Assembly: GCA_023412435.1 (NCBI GenBank)
Contig: JAEYNS010000223.1
Span: 1 to 8,019 of the forward strand
DNA: 8,019 bases
Source of the DNA: Actinomycetes bacterium
Lineage (GTDB): Bacteria > Actinomycetota > Actinomycetes > Propionibacteriales > Propionibacteriaceae
Direction: 5' to 3'
The position numbers and the translations under genes are program-made. The notes beneath the pieces were generated by a model, which was not told the origin of the DNA, made no database searches, and was given only the letters and a program-made list of their open reading frames with translations. Of this stretch, positions 1 through 5,810 are shown in pieces (position 1 is the stretch's first letter; each line of letters starts with the position of its first letter).

Positions 1-2200
1 AGCCACGCTCGGGCGCGAGCCGGATCAGCGCGTCGAGGTCGAGTTCCACGGCCGCGGTGCGAGCGGGCAGCCCGAACCCGCGGCAGACCCCCGGGTGGAG
101 CTCACCGGCGTGGCCGATGGTCTCGCCTGCCACCACCAGGGCGGCGCAGCGTCCCGGGTGCCACGGGGCGGCCGCAGCAGCCGTCCGGGACAACTCGGCG
201 CCGACCGCCCGGGCCACGCCCTCGGCCAGCGCGAAGGCATGCTCCCAGCCCGCCGGCGTCCCCTCACCCTGCCAGCCCGGCCGGCGCCAGTAGCCGCTCA
301 GCACGGCGGCCAGGTGGCGGGGCTGGTCGGGCAGGGCCGCCTCGATCGCCGCCAGTTCGCCGGCGTCGGGCCGGTGGGTGACCGCGGGTACGGGTGCCGG
401 TTCGCCGGAACCGGCGAGGAACACCCGGCCGATCTCGAGCAGGGCGAGGTCGTCATTGCCGCGCGACGTGTTGCGGTTGACGGCGGCGAACAGGCCGGGC
501 AGCAGGCTGGTCCGCAGGTACGGCTGGGTCTCGGCCAGCGGGTTGTGGACCCGGACCACGCGCCGGCGCGGGTCGTCGGCCGGCACCCCCAGCCGGTCCA
601 GTTCGTCGGTGGACAGGAACGGGAAGGTGAGCACCTCCACGAAGCCGGACGCCACCGCTGCGGCGTGGACGGCGCGGCGGGCACGCTGGCCCGCGGTGTA
701 CCCGCGGCCGACCGGGGCGGCAGGCACCAGTGCAGCGATCGTGTCGAAGCCGAGCTTGCGGCCCACCTCCTCGACGTAGTCGTACGGATCGCGCAGGTCG
801 GGTCGCCAGGTCGGCGGCCGGAGGGTGAGCTGCTCCCCCGCCAGGTCGACCTCGCAGCCGCTCGCGCGCAGGATGTCCACCACCCGTTCGGCCTGGACCG
901 CAGTGCCCAGGATGCGGGCGGGAAGGTCGGCCGGAATCTGCTGTCGAGGTGGCTCGGGTACCGAGCCCGCCACCGTCTCGGCCGCCGCGAGGGTGCCGCC
1001 GGCCAGTTCGACGAGCAGCCGGGCGGCCCGGTGGGCCGCCGCGTAGGCGGCGTTCGGGTCGACGCCGCGGTGGAACCGCTTGGACGCCTCGGAGGGCAGG
1101 TTGTGGCGCCGCAGCGTCCAGCCGATGCTCGAGGAGTCGAAGTGGGCGGCCTCCAGCACGATGTCGGTGGTGGTCGCGTCGATCTCGGTGCTCGCCCCGC
1201 CCATCACGCCGGCGATCCCGATCAGTCCGGAGTCGTCGGTGATCAGCAGGTCGTCGGGGCTCAGCGTCCTCGTGACGTCGTCGAGGGTGGTCAGCTGCTC
1301 TCCTGCTGCCGCCTTGCGGACCCGGATCGGCCCGGTCAGCTTGGTGGCGTCGTAGGCGTGGAGCGGCTGGCCGGTCTCCAGCATCACGTAGTTGGTGATG
1401 TCGACGGCCAGCGAGATCGAGCGCATCCCCGCCATCACCAGCCGGCGGGCCAGCCACCGCGGGGTTGGCCGGCTCGGGTCGATCCCGGTCACCGTGAGCG
1501 CGACGAACAGCGGGCAGGCCGGGTCGTCCAGCACCACCGGGTAGCCGGCGTCGGTGACCGGCGGGGTGGCGCGGTCGACGACGTCGCGGAACCGGAGCCC
1601 CAGGTTCTGGGCGGCCTCCCTGGCCAGGCCGCGGATCGACAGGCAGTAGCCGATGTCGGGCGAGACGTCGATGTCGAGCACGTCGTCGCGCAGCAGCAGC
1701 ACCCCGGACGGGTCGTCGCCCGGCGCAAGGCCGGTGTCGGCCGGCAGCACGATGATGCCGGTGTGGTCGTGGCCGATGCCCAGTTCGTCCTCGGCACAGA
1801 TCATGCCGTCGGAGACGTGGCCGTAGGTTTTGCGGGCACTGATCGCGAAGCCACCGGCCAGCACCGAGCCGGGCAGCGAGACAACCACCAGGTCGCCGAC
1901 GGCGAAGTTGTGAGCCCCGCAGACCACCGAGCGGCAGCCCTGCGGGAAGTCGGGGTGCGGCTGGTTGTGCTCGGGGCCGACGTCGACCTGAACCCAGCGG
2001 ATGGTCTTGCCGTTGCTCTGCGGCTCGTCGACCGAGGCCAGCACCCGTCCCACCACGACGGGACCGGTGATCTCCGCGCCGACCTGGTCGACGGCCTCCA
2101 CCTCGAGGCCGGCCCGGATCAGCACCTCACCCAGGGCGCGCCCGGTGAGGTCCTCCGGCAGGTCGACCCAGTCCCGCAGCCAGCCCAGCGGCGCCCTCAT
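1..2200 (-). CDS. pheT: Phenylalanyl-tRNA synthetase beta subunit, 3' end outside window
   Basis: PheT pairs with PheS as an alpha2-beta2 cytoplasmic enzyme that charges tRNA-Phe. The reading frame is open from the ATG at 2200 to the window edge, giving 733 residues. Full-length family members have roughly 800 to 830, so the C-terminal ferredoxin-like anticodon-binding domain is missing only because of the cut. The N-terminal OB-fold tRNA-binding domain (about 40-155) contains MICAEDELG at 133-141. The B3/B4 editing domain contains VDITNYVM (266-273), QPLHAYD with H281, AGVMGG around M333, and E350. These correspond to known editing-site positions, so proofreading of Tyr-tRNA-Phe should be intact. 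The B5 domain shows WRPDLRDPYDYVEEVGR starting at W465. The ATG overlaps the pheS stop as ATGA, which implies translational coupling and fixes the start. No frameshift was seen in the codons I checked across the gene. Confidence 0.97.
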   Translation of the reverse strand, partial: MRAPLGWLRDWVDLPEDLTGRALGEVLIRAGLEVEAVDQVGAEITGPVVVGRVLASVDEPQSNGKTIRWVQVDVGPEHNQPHPDFPQGCRSVVCGAHNFAVGDLVVVSLPGSVLAGGFAISARKTYGHVSDGMICAEDELGIGHDHTGIIVLPADTGLAPGDDPSGVLLLRDDVLDIDVSPDIGYCLSIRGLAREAAQNLGLRFRDVVDRATPPVTDAGYPVVLDDPACPLFVALTVTGIDPSRPTPRWLARRLVMAGMRSISLAVDITNYVMLETGQPLHAYDATKLTGPIRVRKAAAGEQLTTLDDVTRTLSPDDLLITDDSGLIGIAGVMGGASTEIDATTTDIVLEAAHFDSSSIGWTLRRHNLPSEASKRFHRGVDPNAAYAAAHRAARLLVELAGGTLAAAETVAGSVPEPPRQQIPADLPARILGTAVQAERVVDILRASGCEVDLAGEQLTLRPPTWRPDLRDPYDYVEEVGRKLGFDTIAALVPAAPVGRGYTAGQRARRAVHAAAVASGFVEVLTFPFLSTDELDRLGVPADDPRRRVVRVHNPLAETQPYLRTSLLPGLFAAVNRNTSRGNDDLALLEIGRVFLAGSGEPAPVPAVTHRPDAGELAAIEAALPDQPRHLAAVLSGYWRRPGWQGEGTPAGWEHAFALAEGVARAVGAELSRTAAAAAPWHPGRCAALVVAGETIGHAGELHPGVCRGFGLPARTAAVELDLDALIRLAPERG

Positions 2201-3270
2201 CGCGCAACCCCCTTCAGTGAGCGGCTGAACCGCACGTCGCCTTCCACCATGTCCCGCATGTCAGCGGCGTTGTTGCGGAACATCAGCGTCCGCTCGATGC
2301 CCATCCCGAAGGCGAAGCCCGAGTAGACGTCGGTGTCGATCCCGCAGGCAGCCAGGACGCGCGGGTTCACCACGCCGCAGCCTCCCCACTCGATCCAGCC
2401 CTGCGACTTGCAGGTCCGACAGGGCCGGTCGGGGTTGCCCACCGACTCGCCGTGGCACACGAAGCACTGCAGGTCGACCTCGCCCGACGGCTCGGTGAAC
2501 GGGAAGAAGTGGGGGCGCAGCCGGGTCGCCGTCCGTTCTCCGAACATCGCCTTGGCGAGGTGGTCGAGGGTGCCCTTCAGGTGGGCGAGCGAGATCCCCT
2601 TGTCGACGCAGAGCCCCTCGAACTGGTGGAACACCGGGACGTGGGTGGCGTCGAACTCGTCGGCCCGGTAGACCCGGCCGGGGCACACGACGTAGACCGG
2701 CAGCTCGCGCTCGAGCAGGGACCGGATCTGCACCGGTGAGGTGTGGGTGCGCAGCACGAGGTGGTGGTCGACCGGATCGACGAACAGCGTGTCGCTGGTG
2801 GCCCGCGACGGATGGTCGGGGCCGATGTTGAGGGCGTCGAAGTTGAGCCACTCCCCCTCGACCTCCGGGCCTTCGGCGACCTCCCAGCCCATGGCGACGA
2901 AGACGTCGGACATCTGGTCCATCAAGGCGGTGATGGGATGCGGCGCGCCGGCCGGCGTCAGCGACACCGGCAGTGTGACGTCGATCCTCTCCTCGGCGAG
3001 GGCGCGCTCGAGCTCGACCGCCTCCACCTGCGCCAGCCGGGCCGCAAACGCCTCTGCGACCCCGGCGCGGGCGTTGCCGAGGCGCTGCCCCGCCTCCTTG
3101 CGCTCGGGTCCGGGAAGCCTGCCGATCTCCCGGTTCGCCGTGCCGAGCGGGGAGCGGTCGCCCAGGTGGGCCAGTCGCGCCTGCTTCAGGTCAGCGGTAG
3201 TGGTGGCGGCCTCGAAGGCGTCCAGCGCCTGCGAGACCAGGTGGCCGATGGACTCCGCGTCCAGCGCCAT
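2197..3270 (-). CDS. pheS: Phenylalanyl-tRNA synthetase alpha subunit
   Basis: This 357-residue class II aminoacyl-tRNA synthetase alpha chain carries the catalytic site that activates Phe and transfers it to tRNA-Phe together with PheT. Residues 1-90 look like the N-terminal coiled-coil tRNA-binding arm. The catalytic core follows, with LRTHTSPVQIR around 173-183, the motif 2 region GRVYRADEFDATH at 198-210, FTEPSGEVD at 258-266, and motif 3 GMGIERTLMFR at 322-332. Four cysteines (269, 272, 284, 287) form a CxxC-x11-CxxC cluster in the catalytic domain, which I recall from other actinobacterial and some other bacterial PheS proteins and which may bind metal. The start is supported by AAAGGA at 3283-3278, 7 nt upstream, overlapping the stop of the preceding methyltransferase gene. 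Only 12 nt separate the two genes, so there is no room for a T-box or leader peptide. The end overlaps pheT by ATGA. Confidence 0.98.
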   Translation of the reverse strand: MALDAESIGHLVSQALDAFEAATTTADLKQARLAHLGDRSPLGTANREIGRLPGPERKEAGQRLGNARAGVAEAFAARLAQVEAVELERALAEERIDVTLPVSLTPAGAPHPITALMDQMSDVFVAMGWEVAEGPEVEGEWLNFDALNIGPDHPSRATSDTLFVDPVDHHLVLRTHTSPVQIRSLLERELPVYVVCPGRVYRADEFDATHVPVFHQFEGLCVDKGISLAHLKGTLDHLAKAMFGERTATRLRPHFFPFTEPSGEVDLQCFVCHGESVGNPDRPCRTCKSQGWIEWGGCGVVNPRVLAACGIDTDVYSGFAFGMGIERTLMFRNNAADMRDMVEGDVRFSRSLKGVAR

Positions 3271-3277
3271 GGTGTGG

Positions 3278-3283
3278 TCCTTT
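3278..3283 (-). promoter_or_regulatory. Ribosome-binding site of pheS
   Basis: AAAGGA lies 7 nt before the pheS ATG and begins inside the TGA stop of the methyltransferase gene (TGAAAGGA). This supports the chosen start and suggests that ribosomes leaving the upstream gene can reload on pheS. Confidence 0.75.
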
Positions 3284-4149
3284 CAGTTGGACGCCCGCTG
3301 CGCACTGGCGCTGGCGTACAGGCAGACCGCCGCGGCGGTCGCGAGATTCAGGCTCTCGGCGTTGCCGTAGATCGGGACGGCGACCGTCCGGTCGGCCATG
3401 GCCAGGTGCTCGACGGGCAGCCCCCACGACTCGTTGCCCATCACCCACGCGGTCGGCTTCTCGAGGTCGGCGTCGAGGTCGGTCAGGTCGGTGCCGGACG
3501 CGCCGTCGGTGGCGAAGATCTGCATCCCGGCGTCGCGGCAGGCCTCGATCGCCTCGGCCAGGTCGACCCCCACCACGATCGGCAGGTGGAACAGGCTGCC
3601 CACGCTGGCCCTGACCGTCTTCGGGTTGTACACCTCGACCGAGTCCGAGCTGAGGATGACGGCATCGGCGCCGAACGCGTCGGCGCAGCGGATCACCGTC
3701 CCTGCGTTGCCGGGGTCACGCACCTGGGCGCAGATCACCACCAGCGAGACATTCTTGCGACGGTGCTTCTTCTTGGGCTGCTTGTCCGGCTTGGGCGCCT
3801 TCTTGTACAGCACGCTGCTCAGCGGCACGTCGACGGCGTTCGCCACCGCCACCACGCCCTGCGGGGTCACCGTGTCGGTGATGGTCGCGAGGTTCTGCTC
3901 GCTGACCGCGTAGTAGGGCACCCCCGCCGCCTTCGCGGCGTCCAGCAGGTCCTGGTTGGCCAGGACCGCGTCCCACCGGAAGTACACCTCCTCGACGACT
4001 CCCTCGGCGGCCAGCGCCTCACGGACGGCCTGCCGGCCCTCCACGAGGAACATGCCGGTCTCGTCGCGCTGCGCGCGGCGCTGCAGGGCCCGAGCCGCCC
4101 GCAGGGTGGCCTGGCTGGGCTCGGGCAACTGGATCGGCGCGACGGTCAT
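3283..4149 (-). CDS. TrmH/SpoU-family RNA 2'-O-ribose methyltransferase
   Basis: This 288-residue protein is a SPOUT-class, AdoMet-dependent enzyme expected to methylate a ribose 2'-OH in rRNA or tRNA. An N-terminal SpoU substrate-binding domain (about 33-108, including FLVEGRQAVREAL) precedes a lysine-rich linker (116-132). The catalytic trefoil-knot domain follows. Its three family motifs are visible: RDPGNAGTVIR (144-154) with the catalytic Arg, WVMGNESWGLP (235-245), and PIYGNAESLNLATAAAVCLYA (259-279). Motif 2 reads GNESWGL where GNEGxGL is more usual. Position between rplT and the pheST genes parallels M. tuberculosis Rv1644, named tsnR there, but that name implies thiostrepton resistance, which this sequence does not show, so no symbol is given. 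GGAGG at 4163-4159, 9 nt upstream, supports the ATG. The exact RNA target cannot be read from sequence. Confidence 0.92.
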   Translation of the reverse strand: MTVAPIQLPEPSQATLRAARALQRRAQRDETGMFLVEGRQAVREALAAEGVVEEVYFRWDAVLANQDLLDAAKAAGVPYYAVSEQNLATITDTVTPQGVVAVANAVDVPLSSVLYKKAPKPDKQPKKKHRRKNVSLVVICAQVRDPGNAGTVIRCADAFGADAVILSSDSVEVYNPKTVRASVGSLFHLPIVVGVDLAEAIEACRDAGMQIFATDGASGTDLTDLDADLEKPTAWVMGNESWGLPVEHLAMADRTVAVPIYGNAESLNLATAAAVCLYASASAQRASN

Positions 4150-4158
4150 CGACGCACA

Positions 4159-4163
4159 CCTCC
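4159..4163 (-). promoter_or_regulatory. Ribosome-binding site of the RNA methyltransferase gene
   Basis: GGAGG is 9 nt upstream of the ATG at 4149. It lies after the inverted repeat that separates this gene from rplT, so translation initiation here does not depend on coupling to rplT. Confidence 0.7.
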
Positions 4164-4181
4164 GGATCTAGGGCAATTGGT

Positions 4182-4216
4182 TCCAGCGCGGTCACGCGAG
4201 TGCGGACCGCGCTGGA
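4182..4216 (-). terminator. Perfect 12-bp inverted repeat after rplT (possible terminator or RNA-processing hairpin)
   Basis: TCCAGCGCGGTC (4182-4193 on the plus strand) and its exact reverse complement (4205-4216) flank an 11-nt loop. The hairpin starts 15 nt after the rplT stop codon. The stem is very GC-rich, but there is no run of U after it in either direction. It is therefore not a classical rho-independent terminator. It could be a U-less actinobacterial terminator, a partial terminator setting the ratio of ribosomal to methyltransferase/pheST message, or a 3'-end stabiliser of the ribosomal protein mRNA. Which of these it does is inference. Confidence 0.6.
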
Positions 4217-4231
4217 GGAGTGTCAGACGGA

Positions 4232-4597
4232 TCAGGCAGCCTCGGCCTGGTTCGCCTTGGCGAGGTCGACCAGCGCGGCGAACGCCTTGGGGTCGTTGAC
4301 GGCCAGTTCGGCCAGGATCTTGCGATCCACCTCGACGCCGGCGTTCTTCAGGCCGCTGATAAATCGGTTGTAGGTGATGCCACCTTCGCGGGCCGCGGCG
4401 TTGATCCGCTGGATCCACAGCGCCCGGAAGTCACCCTTGCGGGCGCGACGGTCGCGGTAGCTGTAGGTGTAGCTGTGGAGCAGTTGCTCCTTGGCCTTGC
4501 GGTAGAGCCGCGAGCGCTGGCCGCGGTACCCCGCCGCCTGGTCGAGGACCTCCCGACGCTTCTTCTGCGCGTTGACTGAACGCTTCACGCGTGCCAT
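4232..4597 (-). CDS. rplT: 50S ribosomal protein L20
   Basis: This 121-residue, highly basic protein is L20, an early 23S rRNA-binding assembly protein of the large subunit. The typical opening [15 protein letters not shown] and the core segments [35 protein letters not shown] and [18 protein letters not shown] are all present, and the length is normal. The basic N-terminal tail (about 1-60) is the part that threads into 23S rRNA. AAGGAG at 4612-4607, 9 nt upstream, supports the ATG. It is the third gene of the classical infC-rpmI-rplT operon, 33 nt after rpmI. L20 autoregulates this operon in E. coli and Bacillus. Whether it does so here is not known from sequence. Confidence 0.98.
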   Translation of the reverse strand: MARVKRSVNAQKKRREVLDQAAGYRGQRSRLYRKAKEQLLHSYTYSYRDRRARKGDFRALWIQRINAAAREGGITYNRFISGLKNAGVEVDRKILAELAVNDPKAFAALVDLAKANQAEAA

Positions 4598-4606
4598 GAC
4601 TATTTA

Positions 4607-4612
4607 CTCCTT
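4607..4612 (-). promoter_or_regulatory. Ribosome-binding site of rplT
   Basis: AAGGAG lies 9 nt upstream of the rplT ATG, in the 33-nt gap after rpmI. This is an unusually AT-rich stretch for this window (AAGGAGTAAATAGTC), consistent with an unstructured, strong initiation region for a ribosomal protein. Confidence 0.8.
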
Positions 4613-4630
4613 GAAGAAATCGATCGGGGG

Positions 4631-4837
4631 TCAGTTGGCCTTGTAGCTGCCCAGGAGACGGCGCGCCTTCTTGGCATCGCCCTTGGCGACTACCGCATCT
4701 CCGGCCAACCGACGGGTCCGGGTGCTCGGCTTGTGCTCGTTGAGGTGCATCTTGCCGGCCTTGCGGTGCATAACCTTCCCGGAGCCGGTCACGCGAAAGC
4801 GCTTCTTGGCCCCGGAGTGGGTCTTCATCTTGGGCAT
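4631..4837 (-). CDS. rpmI: 50S ribosomal protein L35
   Basis: This small, basic 68-residue protein is L35 of the large ribosomal subunit. The family signature [21 protein letters not shown] opens the protein, and the basic segment [16 protein letters not shown] and the tail [14 protein letters not shown] follow. Length is as expected. The start ATG lies 24 nt after the infC TAA stop, and the purine-rich AGGAGAAGGA just upstream provides a ribosome-binding site. It sits between infC and rplT in the conserved order. Confidence 0.98.
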   Translation of the reverse strand: MPKMKTHSGAKKRFRVTGSGKVMHRKAGKMHLNEHKPSTRTRRLAGDAVVAKGDAKKARRLLGSYKAN

Positions 4838-4847
4838 GGTGTCTGTT

Positions 4848-4857
4848 TCCTTCTCCT
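4848..4857 (-). promoter_or_regulatory. Ribosome-binding site of rpmI
   Basis: The short gap between the infC stop and the rpmI ATG holds AGGAGAAGGA, two overlapping Shine-Dalgarno-like cores. The AAGGA core gives the better spacing to the ATG at 4837 (10 nt). Confidence 0.65.
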
Positions 4858-4861
4858 GGTG

Positions 4862-5551
4862 TTACAGCTCGATGTCCGGGTCCATGTTGTCGGCCGGACC
4901 CCGCTTCTTCCTCGTCACCGGGGCGGCCTGGTGGGCGGCCCGCAGCTCGGCCTGTTCGGTGCGCTCGGCCTCCGCCGCCTCGGCGCGGGACGCAGCCTTC
5001 GCAGCCTTCGCGGCCTCGATCTCGACCTTCGCCTCGGTCTTCTTGCGGGTCGGCGAGAGCACCATCAGCATGTTGCGGCCGTCCTGCTTGGGCGCGGACT
5101 CGATGTAGCCGTCCTCGGCCACATCGTCGGCCAGCTTCTTGAGCAGGTTGAACCCCAGCTCGGGGCGGCTCTGCTCGCGGCCGCGGAACATGATGGTGAT
5201 CTTGACCTTGTCGCCGGCCTTGAGGAAGCGCACGACGTGACCCTTCTTGGTCTCGTAGTCGTGGCTGTCGATCTTGGGCCGGAGCTTCATCTCCTTGATG
5301 ACAGTGTTGGTCTGGTTGCGGCGCGACTCCCGCGCCTTCTGGGCCGCCTCATACTTGAACTTGCCGTAGTCCATGAGCTTGGCCACCGGGGGACGCGCCA
5401 TCGGCGCCACCTCAACCAGGTCGAGGTCAGCCTCGCGGGCAAGCCGCAGGGCATCCTCGATCCGCACGATGCCCACCTGTTCGCCGGCAGGGCCGACCAG
5501 GCGCACCTCGGAGACATGGATGCGTTCGTTGATACGCGGTTCAGTGCTGAT
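4862..5551 (-). CDS. infC: Translation initiation factor IF-3, rare ATC start
   Basis: IF-3 binds the 30S subunit, keeps it apart from 50S and checks the start codon/initiator tRNA match. From the ATC at 5551 the protein has 229 residues. The N domain begins [10 protein letters not shown] and contains [20 protein letters not shown], the linker [11 protein letters not shown] spans 58-68, and the C domain shows KLRPKID and the IF3 signature [12 protein letters not shown] (122-133). A charged, Ala/Glu-rich tail of about 60 residues follows, ending DNMDPDIEL. The first ATG/GTG/TTG is a GTG at 5506, but starting there would remove the conserved EPRINERI segment and it has no Shine-Dalgarno. The frame is closed by TGA at 5569-5567. 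GGAGG lies 4 nt before the ATC. The family motif usually reads PVCK; here it is PVAK. First gene of the infC-rpmI-rplT operon. Confidence 0.95.
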   Translation of the reverse strand: MSTEPRINERIHVSEVRLVGPAGEQVGIVRIEDALRLAREADLDLVEVAPMARPPVAKLMDYGKFKYEAAQKARESRRNQTNTVIKEMKLRPKIDSHDYETKKGHVVRFLKAGDKVKITIMFRGREQSRPELGFNLLKKLADDVAEDGYIESAPKQDGRNMLMVLSPTRKKTEAKVEIEAAKAAKAASRAEAAEAERTEQAELRAAHQAAPVTRKKRGPADNMDPDIEL

Positions 5552-5555
5552 GAGT

Positions 5556-5560
5556 CCTCC
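5556..5560 (-). promoter_or_regulatory. Ribosome-binding site that decides the infC start
   Basis: GGAGG, preceded by TTT, sits 4 nt before the ATC at 5551. The spacing is a little short, but this is the only good Shine-Dalgarno near the conserved N terminus. No ATG, GTG or TTG follows it in frame until 5506. Confidence 0.7.
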
Positions 5561-5594
5561 AAAGGATCACGGTTTCCGGTCCGGACAAACGAGA

Positions 5595-5620
5595 AGGGCC
5601 CCCGCGCACGCGAAGACCCT
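5595..5620 (-). terminator. Terminator-like hairpin in the infC leader (candidate attenuator)
   Basis: On the minus strand AGGGTCTTCGC (5620-5610) pairs with GCGGGGGCCCT (5605-5595) over 11 bp, including three G-U pairs, around a GTGC loop. The stem is followed by TTCTCGTTTGT, a moderately U-rich tract. It lies about 100 nt after the predicted transcription start and about 40 nt before infC. This is the layout of an intrinsic terminator used as an attenuator. The weak U-tract and G-U pairs suggest partial rather than complete termination. Confidence 0.55.
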
Positions 5621-5625
5621 GAAGG

Positions 5626-5645
5626 CGTGGTCCGCAACGACCACG
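5626..5645 (-). other. Leader hairpin upstream of the terminator-like stem
   Basis: CGTGGTC (5645-5639) and GACCACG (5632-5626) form a perfect 7-bp stem around a GTTGCG loop. It ends 5 nt before the terminator-like hairpin of the infC leader, so the two could stack or act as a pair. Confidence 0.55.
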
Positions 5646-5730
5646 GATACCGACCCGGCACCTTTCGGCGACCCAGGGGGGAGTTTCAGGACTCCACTTC
5701 GTGGGGCCAGCCTCGGCTGACCGACGACCC

Positions 5731-5739
5731 AGTGTAACA
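5731..5739 (-). promoter_or_regulatory. Putative extended -10 promoter for infC operon
   Basis: TGTTACACT on the minus strand matches an extended -10 element (TG-n-TACACT, four of six positions of TATAAT). It stands out as a TA-containing island in GC-rich DNA. The -35 region 17 nt upstream (around TGCTCC) is a poor match. A start near 5725-5723 would place the first leader hairpin at the very 5' end of the transcript. This is assignment by eye. Confidence 0.45.
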
Positions 5740-5773
5740 GCAGCCGCCCGCGCGGAGCACATCGCCGTCCTGC

Positions 5774-5809
5774 CCCGCCGACTGGACACTTGCCGCCGTC
5801 GTCGGCGGG
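5774..5809 (-). terminator. GC-rich hairpin region after the SseB-like gene
   Basis: Beginning 2 nt past the TGA stop, CCCGCCGAC (5809-5801) is complementary to GTCGGCGGG (5782-5774), a 9-bp stem with an 18-nt loop. A compact alternative, CCGCCG-ACGA-CGGCGG, uses the same 5' arm. There is no U-tract. It probably marks the end of the hisE-hisG-containing transcript before the infC promoter, but U-less hairpins are weak evidence by themselves. Confidence 0.4.
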
Positions 5810-5810
5810 C

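Larger units (their letters stand above)
5552..5724 (-). promoter_or_regulatory. Structured 5' leader of the infC-rpmI-rplT operon
   Basis: No protein-like reading frame is visible here, yet inverted repeats follow one another. In transcript order they are: a 7-8 bp stem GGTCAGC/GCTGGCC (5722-5705); a 5-bp stem GGAGT/ACTCC with loop CCTGAA (5695-5680); a small CGCC/GGTG stem with a GAAA tetraloop (5670-5659); a 7-bp stem (5645-5626); and the terminator-like stem (5620-5595). The CCTGAA loop is complementary to TTCAGG at 5623-5618, which overlaps the 5' arm of the terminator-like stem. The operon encodes IF3, L35 and L20, which are autoregulated in several bacteria, so a regulatory leader is plausible. 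The ligand and mechanism are inference. Confidence 0.5.

Noticed and set aside
453..1457. Minus-strand open frame of 334 codons inside pheT in another frame
   Set aside because: It is extremely Arg/Gly/Pro-rich, and PheT motifs (QPLHAYD, AGVMGG, the WRPDL motif) are encoded in the correct frame across the same DNA.
95..2326. Plus-strand open frame of 743 codons antisense to pheT and the end of pheS
   Set aside because: Its product is a low-complexity mix of G, R, V, D, Q and H with no recognisable domain. It lies opposite clear PheT coding sequence. High-GC genes routinely leave long stop-free antisense frames.
3271..3282. T-box, leader peptide or attenuator in front of pheS
   Set aside because: Only 12 nt separate pheS from the preceding stop codon, taken up mostly by the ribosome-binding site.
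4150..4181. Separate promoter for the methyltransferase-pheST genes
   Set aside because: CCTAGATCC is the only TA-containing stretch near the right place, and it does not match a -10 element well, with no -35 partner. Not strong enough to annotate.
2743..4299. Plus-strand open frame of 518 codons opposite pheS, the methyltransferase gene and rplT
   Set aside because: It crosses several well-supported minus-strand genes and their gaps, and its product has no family features. It is a composition artefact.
4733..5737. Plus-strand open frame of 334 codons opposite rpmI, infC and its leader
   Set aside because: Its product is leucine/histidine/valine-rich without domain features, and the opposite strand encodes unmistakable L35 and IF3.
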